From: Methanococcoides sp052057775
GTDB taxonomy: Archaea; Halobacteriota; Methanosarcinia; Methanosarcinales; Methanosarcinaceae
Direction of reading: 5' to 3'
Length of the DNA: 64,000 nucleotides
Assembly (NCBI RefSeq): GCF_052057775.1
Contig: NZ_CP195121.1
Coordinates: 1,116,001-1,180,000, forward strand
The stretch's first letter is position 1, and the number at the start of each line of letters is the position of its first letter. Both the position numbers and the translations under genes were made by a program. Shown in pieces: positions 63,501 to 64,000 of this stretch. The notes below the pieces were generated by a model. The model did no database searches. It was not told the DNA's origin and was given only the letters and a program-made list of their open reading frames with translations.

Positions 63501-63562
63501 TTCCGCAGATCATTCCGCTGCTGACACCGAGGATGATCAAGTACATCAAGGAAGATATGTGA
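60515..63562 (+). CDS. FAD/Fe-S/CCG-domain oxidoreductase with methionine-rich tail
   Basis: 1015 residues, a fusion of GlcD-like and GlcF/HdrB-like parts. Order: FAD-binding domain at about 45-230 (PVVPRAGASSGYGGV at 80-94), FAD-oxidase C-terminal domain at about 230-460, ferredoxin-like cluster motifs at C506-x2-C509-x2-C512-x3-C516 and C557-x2-C560-x2-C563-x3-C567, then two CCG (cysteine-rich) domains with CC pairs at 674-675 and 805-806. Residues 893-1015 form an unusual tail with 28 methionines and many prolines. It probably oxidises a 2-hydroxyacid such as lactate and passes electrons to Fe-S partners; the substrate is not known. SD-like AGGGGGAAG and a TATA box precede ATG. Confidence 0.88.
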   Translation: MAKNTANLTSSQEEELGSIFGDRVNFSKRERHFYCHDVGALPSMAKMMLGNTDPAAIVKLRTEDDVVKLMGFARKHSIPVVPRAGASSGYGGVIPTKGGIIADVNLLNDIISIDPENMTVTVGAGIVWERLEKKLNEKDLSVCAMPSSAPAATVGGWLAQNGIGYGSYEYGWSQDTMVSARAVLPNGEVRDFTGDEMDSLIGSMGTVGIITQITLKIRNLEDTASISAEFADSESLQKALQAVAAEKVPLWSISFINPDWAGMKNEMPFSTHHGEPVVEDRPELPKSYICNFIYPESRDVSALENIITSNGGKVLSEEISKHEAGEWFRSMKVKRLGPSFIPAEIIVPVDKVGKVFNEIKAKIDLPVLIEGMVEKNGNVILLCFIPHSERSFKFNLAFTLGISIIKIAEENGGRIYASGLYFAKEAEKVYGDRLKKMLALKQEVDPDDIMNPETISGKGILKAGISMSKAFEPIMRFVGNRSGVGEEKFREQKDIPADIVSHAYTCAQCGYCVEECDQYYGRGWESQSPRGKWFFIKEYLAGRDKMTQEQVDTFLACTTCELCDHRCQLDLPINDSWMTMRNELVVERGMMTIPPFEIMAASLLKERNIWGEYLKNREEWVPEDLKPKIKDKAEYAYFAGCTASFVEKDIAEASVRLLTDAGMEITYLGKEESCCGIPMLAAGKWDVFEKIMRMNIENMRKKGVKTVITSCPACWLVWDTFYRQWAEKLGIEYDFEAKHYSQVLQDKLDVLSEKFVTPLNKVVTVHDACHMGRAGGIYEPPRDLIKAVPGVELREMEHNRAEGHCCGSVLTLVADPDVANVVGNMRLKEAEDIGADLMVAACPCCQVQLRIAADKSGSPVEVQDLSATVARSLGYNIPDTTNTALTAWITFDQMIHLLKPENMTDLMVELLPQMMGAMPAPLRGMMKMVKYVPGMDLMMKPMMPVMMPMLLPGIMPKVMPDMLEAVGRRVQMSDDLREQMPDLMPKSMENLMPNMLPQIIPLLTPRMIKYIKEDM

Positions 63563-63603
63563 AACAGGAACAAAGTGAAATAAATTGAAAACAGAAATGG
63601 AAG

Positions 63604-63630
63604 TGATGCTTCAAAGCATCATTTCTCACT
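63604..63630. terminator. Terminator between convergent genes
   Basis: TGATGCT-TCAA-AGCATCA (63604-63621), overlapping the stop of the TfoX-like gene, followed by a T run at 63631-63638 for the oxidoreductase transcript. Confidence 0.6.
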
Positions 63631-64000
63631 TTTTTTTGTTTTCTTAGGAGCTACTTTTTTCTTCTTTTCTTTTTTCTCTTTCTTCGGAAGCGAGCTTACA
63701 TACCTGTATGATATGTCCAGCCATTTCCGAAACTCGATTTCGTCATCGTATACTGCCGGTGGTATCAGTGCATATTCCCTCATGCGCCTGCCGTTCGGTG
63801 TGAAAGGTGCTGCTTCGTCATATTCATCATAGAGCTTTTGCTGGTCTTCTTCCTGCAGGCGCAGCATGATGCCGTCTCCATGGACGCCGATGAACATGTT
63901 TCCGTTCACAAAATAGACAGGGCTTCCGAACATCTTCCGGAATTCAACTTCATATTCTGCAACAGCTTCCCCTATCAGTTCCCCAAGTTCCTCTGAAGCT
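63619..64000 (-). CDS. TfoX N-terminal domain protein (partial, runs off the window)
   Basis: The frame stays open from the right edge of the window, so the gene begins beyond 64000; an internal ATG at 63933 is not the start. The visible 126 codons read EYEVEFRKMFGSPVYFVNGNMFIGVHGDGIMLRL and AAPFTPNGRRMREYALIP, the core of the TfoX/Sxy N-terminal domain. A lysine-rich tail follows (KKEKKEKKKKVAPKKTKK). In bacteria TfoX regulates competence, but stand-alone archaeal copies have no known function. Confidence 0.8.
   Translation of the reverse strand, partial: ASEELGELIGEAVAEYEVEFRKMFGSPVYFVNGNMFIGVHGDGIMLRLQEEDQQKLYDEYDEAAPFTPNGRRMREYALIPPAVYDDEIEFRKWLDISYRYVSSLPKKEKKEKKKKVAPKKTKKSEK

Overview
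The window looks like chromosome from a methylotrophic methanogen of the Methanosarcinaceae, most like Methanolobus or Methanococcoides. The pointers are archaeal-type uS12, uS7, EF-2 and EF-1A, HMG-CoA reductase, TrpB2, Hel308, archaeal ThyA, class I CCA-adding enzyme, AhbC, DUF1699 and MTH865-type small proteins, TTTATATA-type promoters and moderately AT-rich DNA. The genus is inferred from remembered protein families, not from a search.

Layout. 1-5 kb: the str operon (uS12, uS7, EF-2, EF-1A, uS10) ending at a strong hairpin terminator. 5-15 kb: a small wHTH protein, a PAS histidine kinase, tRNA-Arg(CCG), purB with an FmdE-like protein, uvrA, a superoxide reductase, a TIM-barrel hydrolase and a small membrane protein. 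15-21 kb: a carbon and 2-oxoglutarate block with a bacterial-type monomeric isocitrate dehydrogenase, the last 35 codons of a different (dimeric-type) isocitrate/isopropylmalate dehydrogenase lying just behind it, a dicarboxylate/amino-acid symporter, and an HMGL-family enzyme that is probably Re-citrate synthase. 21-34 kb: ACT regulator, geranylgeranyl reductase-like flavoprotein, aroA, thyA, DUF488, htpX, a secreted acidic protein with its small lipoprotein, a divergent membrane-spanning wHTH regulator, ACT plus homoserine dehydrogenase, DNA ligase and HMG-CoA reductase. 34-43 kb: trpB2, a DUF2157/GDYXXLXY pair, endonuclease III, Hel308 and hisD. 43-48 kb: a decayed FG-GAP gene, DUF1699, then the alternative haem/sirohaem genes cobA-hemD-ahbC and an AT-rich UbiA enzyme. 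48-55 kb: ferritin with a CMD-family protein, cca, and an accessory patch (ferredoxin, wHTH, MTH865, tnpB remnant, orphan ORFs) bounded by two copies of the last 42 bp of the cca end. 55-64 kb: OGG1-type glycosylase, iorBA, a MarR-like regulator with a membrane ferredoxin behind an inverted-repeat operator region, and a 1015-residue FAD/Fe-S/CCG oxidoreductase with a methionine-rich tail.

How genes work together. Citrate synthase, isocitrate dehydrogenase and the symporter point to 2-oxoglutarate/glutamate supply. The ACT protein probably regulates homoserine dehydrogenase. CobA and HemD make and methylate uroporphyrinogen III, and AhbC carries sirohaem-derived intermediates towards haem. Superoxide reductase, ferritin, OGG and endonuclease III form a scattered oxidative-damage set.

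The least ordinary signals are the in-place replacement of isocitrate dehydrogenase, the cca-end duplication with its cargo, the membrane wHTH next to secreted acidic proteins, the operator array at 59.3 kb, and the Met-rich oxidoreductase tail. No CRISPR array, rRNA, complete insertion sequence or replication origin was seen.
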